In this document: one piece after another, positions 1-10,628 of the stretch
How the letters are laid out: each line of letters starts with the position of its first letter
How positions within the stretch are numbered: position 1 is the stretch's first letter
NCBI RefSeq assembly: GCF_000308595.1
Contig: NZ_BAGA01000058.1
Span: 62,001 to 126,000, forward strand
Length of the DNA: 64,000 nt
From: Nocardia higoensis NBRC 100133
Lineage (GTDB): Bacteria > Actinomycetota > Actinomycetes > Mycobacteriales > Mycobacteriaceae
Direction of reading: 5' to 3'
Translations under genes and position numbers: made by a program
The notes under the pieces: model-generated
Database searches by the model: none
What the model was told of the DNA's origin: nothing
The model's input: the letters and a program-made list of their open reading frames with translations, nothing else

Positions 1-936
1 GACTACGCCGGTGTGCAGGCCGACGCCGACGCGGGCAGGCTGCATCCCTCGATCGCGGCATTGCCGGAATTCGGTGCGCTGCGTATCGCCGCGGGCCTCG
101 AACGCGGCGCGATCGGGCTGCGCCTGCCGGCGCAGAGCGTCGTCGGCGACGGCGCTCCCGACGGCCACTGGCGGCTGGTGCTGGAACCGCGCACCGCCGC
201 CGACGACTGGAACGAACAGGTCTCCCTGCTCACCGGCATGTGCGCGGCCAGGCTCATGCTCGACGCACCGGCGAGCGAGCGCACCGGCCTGCTGCGCACC
301 ATGCCGCCGCCGCAGGACTCGGCGATCGAGTCGCTGCGCCGCACCGCGGCCGCGATGGCGGTGGACTGGCCGGCGGACCTGCCCGTCGGCCGGATGCTGG
401 CGGCACTGGACGCCAACAGTCCCGCCGGGCTGGTCCTGATGTCGGAAGCCACCGGCCTGCTGCGCGGCGCCGACTACACCGTGCTGACCGGCGCCGACGA
501 CGAGAAGAACCTGCATCACAGCGCCATCGGCGCCCCCTACGCGCACGCCACCGCGCCGCTGCGCCGCCTGTCGGACCGGTTCACCCTGGAGATCTGCCTG
601 GCGCTGTGCGCGGGCGTCCCGGTGCCGGGGTGGGCGCGCGCGAGCCTGCCCGAAGTCGCCGAGACGATGAAGCGCTCCGGCTCCGTCGCAGGCAAGGTGG
701 ATCGCGCGTGCGTCGACCTCACCGAGGCGACACTGCTGTCCGAGCGGCTCGGCGCGGTCTTCGACGCCGTCGTCCTGCGCGAGGCCGAGGGGAAACGTCC
801 CGCCGAGATCTTCGTCGCCGAACCGCCGCTGCTCGGCCCGTGCGACGGGGACCCGCCGGAAGGCAAGCATCTCCAGGTCCGCCTGACGACGGCGGATCCC
901 GCCGAGCGCAGAATCGGCTTCACCCACCCGGTCTGA
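1..936 (+). CDS. RNB-domain (RNase II/R family) ribonuclease, 3' part
   Basis: This is the C-terminal 311 codons of a gene that begins before the window; the reading frame is open from base 1, so the first in-frame GTG (base 13) is probably not the start. The diagnostic stretch is YAHATAPLRRLSDRF at about residues 180-194. It matches the conserved YAHFTSPIRRYADL segment of the RNB catalytic domain, which in RNase II/R shapes the active site for processive 3'-5' RNA hydrolysis. The preceding part (EQVSLLTGMCAARLML) also fits RNB. After the RNB part there is about 100 residues and no clear S1 domain, as in the shorter actinobacterial RNB proteins. The family call is firm; the exact substrate is unknown. 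Confidence 0.85.
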   Translation, partial: DYAGVQADADAGRLHPSIAALPEFGALRIAAGLERGAIGLRLPAQSVVGDGAPDGHWRLVLEPRTAADDWNEQVSLLTGMCAARLMLDAPASERTGLLRTMPPPQDSAIESLRRTAAAMAVDWPADLPVGRMLAALDANSPAGLVLMSEATGLLRGADYTVLTGADDEKNLHHSAIGAPYAHATAPLRRLSDRFTLEICLALCAGVPVPGWARASLPEVAETMKRSGSVAGKVDRACVDLTEATLLSERLGAVFDAVVLREAEGKRPAEIFVAEPPLLGPCDGDPPEGKHLQVRLTTADPAERRIGFTHPV

Positions 937-984
937 GGGCCGCCCTGTCGACCGGGGCGGTCGGCGTAGCCCGGCGATGTCGCC

Positions 985-1089
985 GAGGCAGGGACCTCAT
1001 CGAGGCGACACCGCTGTCCGAATGGCTCGCCGCGGTCTTCGACGCCACCGTGATGCGAGGCCGAGGGGAAGCGTTCCGCCGCTTCCGGC

Positions 1090-1090
<1 letters not shown>
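985..1090 (+). pseudogene. Decayed duplicate of the 3' end of the RNB gene
   Basis: Bases about 988-1083 resemble bases about 711-809 of the preceding gene. Both contain the blocks GAGGCGACA, CTGTCCGA, GCGGTCTTCGACGCC and GGCCGAGGGGAA in the same order. Translated, the copy reads LIEATPLSEWLAAVFDATVM against LTEATLLSERLGAVFDAVVL in the intact gene, and then diverges. It has no start of its own and lies between the RNB stop and the convergent CHAD gene. It looks like a partial tandem duplication about 275 bp downstream of its source, now drifting. Confidence 0.6.
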
Positions 1091-2984
<1,894 letters not shown>

Positions 2985-2995
<11 letters not shown>

Positions 2996-3428
2996 CGATC
3001 ACCGTCGCGAGGTCGGGGACCTCCAGCGCCTCGATGGCCTCCTGACGCACCTCGGGGCAGGTCGCGGTGGTGACGGTGTCGACCACGGTCTTGTTGTTGA
3101 GCACGTCGATGCCGTTCTGCAGGCCCCACGGGTGCACGATCAGATTCATCCCCACCCGGCCCAGCGTCGGACCCTGCACCCGGAAGTTCGACAGCTCGGA
3201 GCGGATCGCATCGCACAGGCTCTGCGCGGCCGCGTCGCCGACCGCGGGCTCGGCCTCGGCCGTGGTGGTCGGTGTCGCGGTGGTGGTGGCCGTCGCCGAG
3301 GGTGACGTGCCGGTGTGGGCGGTGTGGTCGGGCTCGCCGGACGAGCCGCAGGCGCTCAGCGTGCCTGCGATCGCCAAGGCGGCGGCAAGCACGAGGGGGC
3401 GGCGGGAGAACCAACGGCTGTGCGGCAT
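2985..3428 (-). CDS. Small secreted lipoprotein of unknown function
   Basis: A 147-residue protein with a lipoprotein signal: basic N-terminus (RWFSRRP), hydrophobic core (LVLAAALAIAG) and lipobox LSAC with Cys near residue 27. A Thr/Ser/Ala-rich linker (about 35-60) leads to a compact domain of about 85 residues with two further cysteines (SLCDAIR and TATCPEVR) that may pair. It is expected to be anchored on the outer face of the membrane. I do not recognise the domain. It lies in the same direction as panB and pip but separate from both. Confidence 0.75.
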
Positions 3429-3502
3429 CGATTACCTCTGGTCGAGTCGAGAGTGTCGATTCCGAGTCTGCCACTGCGCCGCGAGTGCGGTGCATCTCCG
3501 GT

Positions 3503-3530
3503 GCCGGGCCGGGCCGAGGCCCCGCCCGGC
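3503..3530 (-). terminator. Probable terminator downstream of panB
   Basis: An inverted repeat with a 7-bp outer stem (GCCGGGC/GCCCGGC), one C-C mismatch, and a 5-bp inner stem (GGGCC/GGCCC) around a 2-base centre. It begins eight bases past the panB stop. No T-run follows, as is usual in GC-rich actinomycetes. Confidence 0.5.
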
Positions 3531-3538
3531 GGCGTCGA

Positions 3539-4390
3539 TCAGAAGCTGTGCTCGGGAGCCGGGAAGGTGCCCGCACTCACCTCGGCGGCGTAGGCGGCTG
3601 CGGCCGAACGCAACTCGTCGCCGACATTGCCGAAGCGCTTGACGAACTTCGCCGTCTTACCGCTGGTGTAGCCGGCCATGTCCTGCCACACCAGCACCTG
3701 CGCGTCGCAATCCGGACCGGCGCCGATGCCGACCGTGGGAATGGTGAGCTTCCGGGTGACCTGCCCCGCCAGTTGCGCGGGCACCATCTCCATGACCACC
3801 GAGAACGCGCCCGCCTCCTGCACCGCGATCGCGTCCGCGATGAGCTGCTCGGCGCCGTCGCCGCGGCCCTGCACCCGGAATCCGCCCAGGGTGTTCACGC
3901 TCTGCGGGGTGAACCCGATATGGGCCATCACCGGGATACCGGCCGCGGTGACCAGCGCGATCTGCTCGGCGACCCGCTCGCCACCCTCCAGCTTCACCGC
4001 GTGCGCGCCGCCCTCCTTCATGAAGCGGGTGGCCGTGGCCAGCGCCTGCTGCGCCGATCCCTCATAGCTGCCGAACGGCAGATCCGCGACGACAAGCGCG
4101 TTCGGCGCACCGCGCACCACGCCGCGCACCAGCGGGATCAGCTCGTCCACCGTCACCGGCACGGTGGTGTCGTAGCCGTAGACGACATTGGCCGCCGAGT
4201 CGCCGACGAGCAGCACCGGGATGCCCGCCTCCTCGAACAACCGCGCCGAGGAGTAGTCGTAGGCGGTGAGCATCGCCCAGCGCTCACCGGCGGTCTTCAT
4301 CTGCTGGAGGTGCGGGATGCGGGTCTTGCGTCGTGCCTGCGCGGGTTGCGCCGCACCGTAGGCAGGGGTTTCCGAATCGGATACGGACAT
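3539..4390 (-). CDS. panB: 3-methyl-2-oxobutanoate hydroxymethyltransferase
   Basis: PanB transfers a hydroxymethyl group from 5,10-methylene-tetrahydrofolate to alpha-ketoisovalerate to make ketopantoate, the first step of pantothenate (vitamin B5, CoA) synthesis. The 283-residue length is normal. Family motifs are clear: [65 protein letters not shown] and [19 protein letters not shown] 4390 is preceded by AAAGGGA at good spacing, so the longer open frame is not used. It is monocistronic here. Position and direction relative to the Hip1-like gene and glnA2 match M. tuberculosis. Confidence 0.97.
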   Translation of the reverse strand: MSVSDSETPAYGAAQPAQARRKTRIPHLQQMKTAGERWAMLTAYDYSSARLFEEAGIPVLLVGDSAANVVYGYDTTVPVTVDELIPLVRGVVRGAPNALVVADLPFGSYEGSAQQALATATRFMKEGGAHAVKLEGGERVAEQIALVTAAGIPVMAHIGFTPQSVNTLGGFRVQGRGDGAEQLIADAIAVQEAGAFSVVMEMVPAQLAGQVTRKLTIPTVGIGAGPDCDAQVLVWQDMAGYTSGKTAKFVKRFGNVGDELRSAAAAYAAEVSAGTFPAPEHSF

Positions 4391-4709
4391 CGTCGTCCCT
4401 TTCGTGTGGTCTCCTCGAGGCCGCTGTCGGGTCCCCGGGTGCACTGACGCCCTCCAGTGTGCCACCCGCCGTCGCGCCCGAGACAGGGGCGGCGGCCGGT
4501 GCGATTGGTCACAACACCTGCCCCGGTGCCCGCCACACACGTATCGGCAGGCACCGGCTTCGGCCGCCGAAGCCCGTCACCGGGCACGGAAATTCCCTCG
4601 ATCGTGTCGGAGCCCACCGATACGCTCCTCGTGACGGGGCCGCCGAAGCGGCGATCGCGATCGTGCACGGGTTCTCCGCCGTCGGGAGGATCTGTTCGGG
4701 GAGGGAATC
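4391..4709. other. Divergent intergenic region, panB / NADAR gene
   Basis: This 319-base spacer must hold the promoters for both divergent genes. I see no open frame with good codon pattern, no strong palindrome and no recognisable riboswitch. A purine-rich GGGGAGGG just before 4710 is the ribosome-binding site of the NADAR gene. Confidence 0.5.
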
Positions 4710-5291
4710 ATGTATTCGAAGCAATGGCTGCTCGACGAGCTCGCGCGCGGTGAACAGGTGAAGTACCAGTTCTTCTGGGGGCATCAGCCGAAGCCGAATC
4801 GGAGTGTGGGGCAGGAGTGCCTGAGCCAGTGGTGGCCGTCGGCGTTCGAGGTCGACGGGTTCTGCTTCCGGACGGCGGAGCACTTCATGATGTGGAGCAA
4901 GGCACGCATGTTCGGCGACGAGCGGGCCGCCGAGCTGGTGCTGGCGGCCGAACACCCCGGCGAGGCGAAGAAGATCGGGCGCATGATCGCCGGCTTCGAC
5001 GAAAAGCTGTGGGAGGAGCGGCGGTTCGAGGTGGTCGTCGCCGGTAGCGTCGCGAAGTTCGGGAGCGACGACCAGTTGTCCGCCTATCTGACCGGGACAC
5101 GCGATCGGGTGCTGGTGGAGGCGAGCCCGGTCGATTCGATCTGGGGTATCGGGCTGGCGGCGAACGATCCCGCGGTCGCCGAGCCCGCCGCGTGGCCGGG
5201 GCTGAACCTGCTCGGGTTCGCGTTGATGGCGGCGCGCGACGTGCTCGCCGGTCGTGCCGAACCACCCGCGCGGGCCGAACTCAGCGCATAG
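4710..5291 (+). CDS. NADAR-domain (YbiA-like) protein
   Basis: A 193-residue single-domain protein. The family signature is evident: YQFFWGHQ, LSQWWPSAFEVDGFCFRTAEHFMMWSKARMFGD, and near the end DSIWGIGL. NADAR proteins cleave N-glycosidic bonds: YbiA/RibX types act on riboflavin-pathway intermediates, and others remove ADP-ribose from guanine. Which of these applies cannot be told from the sequence. The ATG is preceded by GGGGAGGG. It is followed after a 36-base gap by a thioesterase on the same strand. Confidence 0.88.
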   Translation: MYSKQWLLDELARGEQVKYQFFWGHQPKPNRSVGQECLSQWWPSAFEVDGFCFRTAEHFMMWSKARMFGDERAAELVLAAEHPGEAKKIGRMIAGFDEKLWEERRFEVVVAGSVAKFGSDDQLSAYLTGTRDRVLVEASPVDSIWGIGLAANDPAVAEPAAWPGLNLLGFALMAARDVLAGRAEPPARAELSA

Positions 5292-5327
5292 CCTTGCCAC
5301 ACAGCAAGATCGACGGAGGTGCGCGGG

Positions 5328-6134
5328 GTGCTCGGATTCTTCACCAGGCAGGGCGAGGAATTCCTGCCCACGGAACTGTCGGTCAGCTGGTGGTCGCCGA
5401 ATCAGTTGAGCGGGGTGCCGGTCTGCGGGCTGCTGGGGCTGGGGCTCGAGCAGCACTGCCCGGCGGGCTTCGTGCCCGCGCGGATGACGGTGGATCTGTA
5501 TCAGCCGGTGTTCGACGCGCCGACCCGCGTGCGGACCGTCGTGGTGCGGCAGGGTTCGCGCATCGTGGTCGCCGACGCCTGGATCGTGCAGGACGGACAG
5601 GACCGGGTGCGGGCCTCGGCGGTCTTCCTGCGCACCGGGGAACAACCGCCGGGCGCGGTGTGGTCACCGACGCTCGACCTGCCGGTGCCGCCGGAGGGGT
5701 GCGTGTCGCCGGACGGCGCGCGCCCGCTGTTCAAGAGTGGTGACGGCGACTGGACCAGCGATTTCGCCGTCACCCAGAACGCCGAGCGCAAGGCGGCCTG
5801 GCACAGCATGCCGCCACTGGTCGCAGGCGAGCGGATGACGCCGTTCCAGCGTGCGGCGATCACGGCGGACACGACCAATCAGGTATGCCACTGGGGAACC
5901 GCGGGTGCGGGCTACATCAACGCCGACGTGACGTTGACCCTGTCGCGGCTGCCGGTCGGCTACGAGGTTGGTATGAAGGCCGACAACACCTTCGCCGACA
6001 ACGGCATCTCCGTCGGCACCGCGGTGATGTACGACCGGTCCGGGCCGCTCGGGACCTGCACCGTGACGACGCTGTCCAACGCCAAGCGGCAGATCGACTT
6101 CGCCGCGTCCGAGAACCGCATCATCCTGAAATGA
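5328..6134 (+). CDS. Acyl-CoA thioesterase, TesB-like double hot-dog family
   Basis: A protein of about 268 residues resembling actinobacterial thioesterase-family proteins with two fused hot-dog domains. The N-terminal half has LSVSWWSPNQLSGVPVCGLLGLGLEQ and ARMTVDLYQPV; the C-terminal half has YINADVTLTLSRLPVGYEVGMKA and GISVGTAVMYDRSGPLGTCTVTTLSN. The last segment matches the common ending 'G..a.a.lyD..G..G...q.ll...'. It probably hydrolyses fatty acyl-CoA. Two GTG codons are possible; I chose 5328 because GGAGG at 5315-5319 is well spaced for it but overlaps the GTG at 5319. Confidence 0.7.
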   Translation: MLGFFTRQGEEFLPTELSVSWWSPNQLSGVPVCGLLGLGLEQHCPAGFVPARMTVDLYQPVFDAPTRVRTVVVRQGSRIVVADAWIVQDGQDRVRASAVFLRTGEQPPGAVWSPTLDLPVPPEGCVSPDGARPLFKSGDGDWTSDFAVTQNAERKAAWHSMPPLVAGERMTPFQRAAITADTTNQVCHWGTAGAGYINADVTLTLSRLPVGYEVGMKADNTFADNGISVGTAVMYDRSGPLGTCTVTTLSNAKRQIDFAASENRIILK

Positions 6135-6262
6135 TCGAGTTCGATGCTTTGGCGCCGGGTGCACAGCGTGGCGACCGACGCCGTTGGTGACCTCGTCGCG
6201 CATGTGGATCGCACGCCACGACGACGGCCCGTTCGGCTGCCGGATCGCGTTAGGGTGGTCCG

Positions 6263-6847
6263 ATGCGCATCTTCCTCGCCGGCGCCACCGGCGTCATCGG
6301 GATCCGCCTGCTCCCGCTGCTGACCGCGGCAGGTCATCAGGTCGCGGGCATGACCCGGTCGGCGGGGCGCAGCGCGGCGATCGTGGCGGCGGGCGCGCAG
6401 CCCGTGGTCTGCGATGTCTACGACCGCGGCGCACTGACGGCGGCGGTGGTGGACTTCCACCCCGACCTGGTGATGCACCAGCTCACCGACCTGCCCGACG
6501 ATGCCGCCCAGCTGGCCGAGCGGGCCGCGGCGAACGCCAGGATCCGCACCGAGGGCACGGCCAATTTGATCGCCGCCGCGAAGGAGGCCCGGGCGCCACG
6601 GTTCCTGGCGCAGAGCATCGCGTGGGTGCCCGCGGGGCGCGCCGAAACAATCGCCGGATACGAGCGGGCCGTACTCGACATCGGGGGAGTGGTGGTCAGG
6701 TACGGGCAGTTCTACGGGCCCGGCACCTATTACGAAACCGAACCGCCCGGGCACCCGCGCATCCATGTGGACGACGCGGCGGCCCGGACGGTCCCGTTGC
6801 TCGACGCCCCCAGCGGCGTGGTGGTGCTGGCCGAACCGCAGGAGTGA
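6263..6847 (+). CDS. Short NAD(P)-binding epimerase/dehydratase-like protein
   Basis: A 194-residue Rossmann-fold protein of the atypical/extended SDR superfamily. The N-terminus MRIFLAGATGVIGIRLLPLL carries the GATGxIG dinucleotide-binding motif. VDFHPDLVMHQLTDL and GTANLIAAAKEA follow, and VVVRYGQFYGPGTYYE resembles the substrate-binding loop of extended SDRs. At 194 residues it lacks much of the C-terminal substrate domain of full-length members (about 300 residues). No catalytic YxxxK is visible in the usual place, so the activity is doubtful. The gene ends seven bases from the convergent CoA-transferase gene. Confidence 0.75.
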   Translation: MRIFLAGATGVIGIRLLPLLTAAGHQVAGMTRSAGRSAAIVAAGAQPVVCDVYDRGALTAAVVDFHPDLVMHQLTDLPDDAAQLAERAAANARIRTEGTANLIAAAKEARAPRFLAQSIAWVPAGRAETIAGYERAVLDIGGVVVRYGQFYGPGTYYETEPPGHPRIHVDDAAARTVPLLDAPSGVVVLAEPQE

Positions 6848-6854
6848 GCGCGGG

Positions 6855-8135
6855 CTAGAGCACGCCCGCCGCGCGCAGCTTCTCGATCTCGTCTTCGCTC
6901 TTGCCGAGCAGGCCCTGGTAGACCTCCTCGTTGTGCTGCCCGGGCCGCGCCGAGCCCGCGTTGCGGATCGCGCCCGGCGTCTCGGAGAGCACCGGAATGA
7001 TGCCGGGGCCGAGCACATTTCGGCCGATGCGCTCGTCGTAGTGCTCGGCGATCATGCCGCGCGCCCGCAGCTGCGGATCCTCGACCACCTCGGCGACGGT
7101 GTTGATCGGCCCGCTGATGACACCGGCCTCGTTGAGCGTGGCGATGATGTCGCCGGGCTGCCGGGCGGCCGCCCATTCGGCGATGATCGCGTCCAGCTCG
7201 TCCTGGTTCCGGCCGCGTGCGAGGTGATCGGCGAACCGCTCGTCCTCGGCCAGTCCGGGCTGCCCCATCGCCGCGCACAGGCGGCGGAACACGGTGTCCT
7301 GGTTGGCGGCGATCACCACCCAGCTGCCGTCGGCGCTGCGGTAGATATTGGACGGCGCGATGCCTTCCAGCCGGGTGCCCGACGGCCCGCGCACCACGCC
7401 GCCGATGTCGTAATCGGGGATGGTGGATTCCTGGATCGCCAGGCAGGCCTCGGTCAGCGCGGCATCGACGATCTGGCCCTCGCCGGTCACCGAGCGGCGG
7501 TAGAGCGCGGCCAGCGCGCCCTGCGCGGCGAACATGCCCGCCAGGCTGTCGCCGAGCGAGAGCGCCAACCGGGGAGCGGGCCCGCCGGGGAAGCCGTTCA
7601 TGTACCGCAGGCCGCTGGCCGCCTCGGCGACCGAGGCGTAGCCGGCCTTGTTCGCGTCCGGGCCGGTCTGGCCGTATCCGGACACCCGCACCAGGATGAT
7701 CCCGCGATTGCGTTCGCGCAGGGTCTCGTAACCCAGGCCCCACTTCTCCAGCGTCCCGGGGCGGAAGTTCTCGACGATGATGTCGGAGCGCTCCACCAGT
7801 TCCAGGAACAGGTCGCGGCCCTGCGGTTCACGCAGGTTCAGCGTGACGGCCTTCTTGTTGCGGGCCGCGACCGTCCAGTAGAAGTGGTGGCCGTCGAGTT
7901 CGGCCTGACCCCAGGTGCGCAGCGGATCGGGCCGGTCGGGCAGCTCGATCTTGAGCACCTCGGCGCCCATGTCGCCCAGCAGGCGGGCGGCGAAGGGCCC
8001 GGAGATCAACGTGCCGACCTCCAGGACGCGAATGCCGTCGAGAGCGCCGATCGGCGCCGACTCGGGGGTGGCCGAGTCGGGAGCGGCCGAATCTGGGGTG
8101 GCTGATCCTGGTGTGTGGGTCATGTCCGAATTCAT
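6855..8135 (-). CDS. Class III CoA transferase (CaiB/BaiF family)
   Basis: A 426-residue CoA transferase that moves CoA between carboxylic acids without a covalent acid-enzyme intermediate in the class I sense. Motifs: IRVLEVGTLISGPFAARLLGDMGAEVLKIE at the N-terminus, NLREPQGRDLFLELVERSDIIVENFRPGTLEKWGLGYE (the catalytic Asp region lies just after this), VRVSGYGQTGP, and a C-terminal GQHNEEVY. About 25 low-complexity residues rich in Ser/Asp/Pro precede the domain; an internal ATG at 8123 is an alternative start. The ATG at 8135 abuts the TGA of the upstream hydrolase, so the two are in one operon. The acid substrate is not known. Confidence 0.88.
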   Translation of the reverse strand: MNSDMTHTPGSATPDSAAPDSATPESAPIGALDGIRVLEVGTLISGPFAARLLGDMGAEVLKIELPDRPDPLRTWGQAELDGHHFYWTVAARNKKAVTLNLREPQGRDLFLELVERSDIIVENFRPGTLEKWGLGYETLRERNRGIILVRVSGYGQTGPDANKAGYASVAEAASGLRYMNGFPGGPAPRLALSLGDSLAGMFAAQGALAALYRRSVTGEGQIVDAALTEACLAIQESTIPDYDIGGVVRGPSGTRLEGIAPSNIYRSADGSWVVIAANQDTVFRRLCAAMGQPGLAEDERFADHLARGRNQDELDAIIAEWAAARQPGDIIATLNEAGVISGPINTVAEVVEDPQLRARGMIAEHYDERIGRNVLGPGIIPVLSETPGAIRNAGSARPGQHNEEVYQGLLGKSEDEIEKLRAAGVL

Positions 8136-9308
8136 TCAGGTAGTGGGAGCCAGTTGGTGCTTCGCGAGCCAGTCGCCGATGATCCGCACCGCTTCGGTGA
8201 GGGGTTCGCGCTGGTCCGGTCCCAGATAGTAGTGGTTGGCTCCGGCGATCTCGTGCAGTTCCTTGTCCTCGGTGCCGATGGCTCCGAAGATGGCGTGCGC
8301 GTGGCTCGGGGTGCAGATGTTGTCGGCGGCGTTGAAGATCACCAGCGTCGGCACCGCGATGTCGGGACCGCAGTCGACGATGTCGCCGCGGGCGTCGTCG
8401 TAGCTCCACTGCGACAGCCAGCTGCGCAGCGTGGTGAAGCGGGCCAGCCCGAACGGGCCCTGGTTCACCTCCTGCGGATCACCCAGGTAGGACTCGCCGG
8501 GGTTGCGGTCGTTGGCGTCGATGGTGGGATCGAGCCAGCGCGGGTCGGCCATGGTGCCGTGCACGACGAAACCGAACTCGTCGTTCGGGCGACCGGCGGC
8601 CTTCAGCTCGGCCAGCTTGTCCTTGACCCACGCGGTGATCTTGCGGTTGCGCGCGATCTGGGCCTGCCGGTAGCGCTCCAGGAACTCGGCGCTGTAGGGC
8701 GGCTGGTTCGGGTTGTCCGGGTTGTAGAGATCGAGCTCCGGATCGCGCTTCGTCGGATCGGACTCGTCGAGGATGGAGGCGTCCATCGATTCGGTGAGCG
8801 TGTGGTGGCGGCTGATGTGCGCGGCCACCAGGGCGATGCCGTCCACGGGCGGCAGATCGGCCTTGGTGAGGTCGGGGCCGTCGCCGGACGGGCTTGCGGT
8901 GAGCGTCGGCTTCGCGGCCTGCTGCTGGTAGAACACCGACAGCGAGCCGCCGCCGGACCAGCCCAGCAGCACGACCTTCCGGTAGCCGAGCCGGTTCTTG
9001 GCATCGCGGATGGTTTCACCGAGGTCCTGGACGACCTTCTCCATCAGCAGCGCGGCGTCGGCGCCGCGGTAACGGCTGTTGCCGACGATGACGTGGTGGC
9101 CGGCCTTGGCCAGCGAGCCCACGATCGGCAGGTAGGTGCCGCTGGACACCGGGTGCATGAGCACCAGCACGGTGTCGGACTCGTGGTCGCGTGGCTTGAT
9201 CAGCTGGGATTCGAGGGTGACCCATTCGGTCAGCCCGCCGTAGGCGTCGCGGCCGCCGGTGGTGTTCGCGAAGGCGACGACGTGCGGGATGCGCTCGGTA
9301 CGAGACAT
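8136..9308 (-). CDS. Alpha/beta-hydrolase in the cupin-dioxygenase operon
   Basis: A 390-residue alpha/beta-hydrolase. The nucleophile elbow is GWSGGGS (about residue 123), the acid is likely in VIFNAADNICTPSHA and the His in EIAGANHYYLGPDQ. A long insertion (about residues 150-290, with charged and aromatic residues) forms the cap. Start MSRTERIPHVVAFANTTGG at ATG 9308; the open frame upstream runs through the dioxygenase gene and is not protein-like. It lies between the cupin dioxygenase and the CoA transferase. It could hydrolyse a ring-cleavage product or an ester/CoA thioester, but this is inference from position. Confidence 0.8.
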   Translation of the reverse strand: MSRTERIPHVVAFANTTGGRDAYGGLTEWVTLESQLIKPRDHESDTVLVLMHPVSSGTYLPIVGSLAKAGHHVIVGNSRYRGADAALLMEKVVQDLGETIRDAKNRLGYRKVVLLGWSGGGSLSVFYQQQAAKPTLTASPSGDGPDLTKADLPPVDGIALVAAHISRHHTLTESMDASILDESDPTKRDPELDLYNPDNPNQPPYSAEFLERYRQAQIARNRKITAWVKDKLAELKAAGRPNDEFGFVVHGTMADPRWLDPTIDANDRNPGESYLGDPQEVNQGPFGLARFTTLRSWLSQWSYDDARGDIVDCGPDIAVPTLVIFNAADNICTPSHAHAIFGAIGTEDKELHEIAGANHYYLGPDQREPLTEAVRIIGDWLAKHQLAPTT

Positions 9309-9349
9309 GATGCCTGCCTTGATGTTTCGGTGGGTGTGCCGGAGGGCGA

Positions 9350-10441
9350 TCAGTGGGCGCCGAGGTCGTTGGCGAGGTACTCCGGCGAGGGGATCAGCCT
9401 GCGGCGGGTATCGATGGCGATGGTCGTCCAGCCGATGCGGGGGAATTCCTCGCGCTTGCGGCGGGAGCGCTCGCGCATCTTCTCCGGCGCGCCGTGGTGC
9501 ACGCCCTGCGGCGCGTGCGAGATCAGGCCGGGCGGCATCGGCACGCCGTACATCTCGCCGCCGTGGAAGAAGGCGATCTCGTCGTAGTCGACATTGCGGT
9601 GGTACCACGGGATGGTCTCGGTGCCGGGCGCGGATTCGGCGAGTTTGGGCAGGAAGTTCATCACGTAGACGCCGGTGGCCTCCATGAACAGGTGCACCGT
9701 CGGGGGCAGGTGCACGCTCTCGGAGAGGATCACGTTGTAGTCGGCGATATTGAAGGTGAACGGGAAGCTGTCGCCGCGCCAGCCCTCCACGTCGAGCGGG
9801 TGGTGCCGGTAGTACAGCTTGGTCGGGCCGCCCTCGTGGAACAGCACGATCTCGTAGCTCTCGCGGCCGTCGTCGTCGTGCGCGGCGGGCTCGGGGATGG
9901 TCACCAGGCCGGGATCGAAGGGGAAGTGCCTGCCCAGGTAGCCGGCCTCGGGGACGCGGAACTCCTCGGTGGCCTCGATCATCAGCAGCGTGGTCTCGGC
10001 CTCGGGCACCTGGCGGAACGTGCAGCCCTTGGGGATGTAGATCCAGTCGCCCTCGCGGTAGTTCAGCGGGCCGAATTCCGTCTCCAGCAGACCGGAGCCG
10101 GTGTGCACGAAGGAGAGCACGTCGCCGTCGACATAGCGCACGAAGTGCGGCATCTCCTCGCCGCGGCGGCTGAGCAGGATGCGGCAGTCGGCGTTGTGGA
10201 ACAACCGCAGCGGCGCGCCGGCGGGGTCGGTCGCGTCGGAGGGCGTCAGCGAGCTCGCCAGCACGTCGGTGGGACGCAGCGGGCCGACCGCCTTGTACTG
10301 GGTCGGATCGTTGCGTCGGTAGAGGCTGGCGGTGCGGCCGGTGAAGCCGCCGCGGCCGAGCTCGTCGTCCTTGAGGCCGTCCAGATCGGCGTGCAGGCGA
10401 CGGGGAGTAGTGCCTTTACGCAGGTGCACAAACGATTCCAT
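9350..10441 (-). CDS. Homogentisate 1,2-dioxygenase-like cupin protein
   Basis: A 363-residue bicupin of the homogentisate 1,2-dioxygenase superfamily. The region PWYHRNVDYDEIAFFHGGEMYG followed by SHAPQGVHHGAPE corresponds to the iron-ligand segment (His, Glu, and a second His) of HmgA. The N-terminal cupin has LFHNADCRILLSRRGEE and EGDWIYIPKGCTFRQV. It is shorter than typical HmgA (about 430 residues), and no fumarylacetoacetase or maleylacetoacetate isomerase gene is nearby, so homogentisate may not be the substrate. ATG 10441 fits the divergent arrangement with the TetR gene; it is the first gene of a three-gene operon. Confidence 0.8.
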   Translation of the reverse strand: MESFVHLRKGTTPRRLHADLDGLKDDELGRGGFTGRTASLYRRNDPTQYKAVGPLRPTDVLASSLTPSDATDPAGAPLRLFHNADCRILLSRRGEEMPHFVRYVDGDVLSFVHTGSGLLETEFGPLNYREGDWIYIPKGCTFRQVPEAETTLLMIEATEEFRVPEAGYLGRHFPFDPGLVTIPEPAAHDDDGRESYEIVLFHEGGPTKLYYRHHPLDVEGWRGDSFPFTFNIADYNVILSESVHLPPTVHLFMEATGVYVMNFLPKLAESAPGTETIPWYHRNVDYDEIAFFHGGEMYGVPMPPGLISHAPQGVHHGAPEKMRERSRRKREEFPRIGWTTIAIDTRRRLIPSPEYLANDLGAH

Positions 10442-10494
10442 GTCAGCTTCCAGTCCTCGTGCGGGGCCACGTCGATCCGCCACCGCGAAGCGTC

Positions 10495-10535
10495 TTGATG
10501 GCAGTCAGAGTTTCAGATAAATTGATTGCCGTCAA
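10495..10535. promoter_or_regulatory. Probable TetR operator pair between the cupin operon and the TetR gene
   Basis: Two related imperfect palindromes lie 27 bp apart: TTGATGGCAGTCAG (10495-10508) and TTGATTGCCGTCAA (10522-10535). Both have TTGA and TCA half sites separated by six bases and share TTGATNGCNGTCA. They sit in the divergent promoter region between the dioxygenase operon and a tetR gene, the usual place for the operator of an autoregulated TetR repressor. The region is also locally A/T-rich. Confidence 0.6.
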
Positions 10536-10628
10536 TATCTTTTGGGCAGTTCCGAGGCAATTCTCGGACGGGCCGCCGGACAGCTGTCCGGCCGTCGCCC
10601 GGCGGGTAGCGCAGTAGTGGAGGACACC

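Noticed and set aside
9350-10441. Calling the cupin gene hmgA outright
   Set aside because: It is about 70 residues shorter than typical HmgA and lacks the rest of the homogentisate pathway nearby, so the symbol would overstate the evidence.
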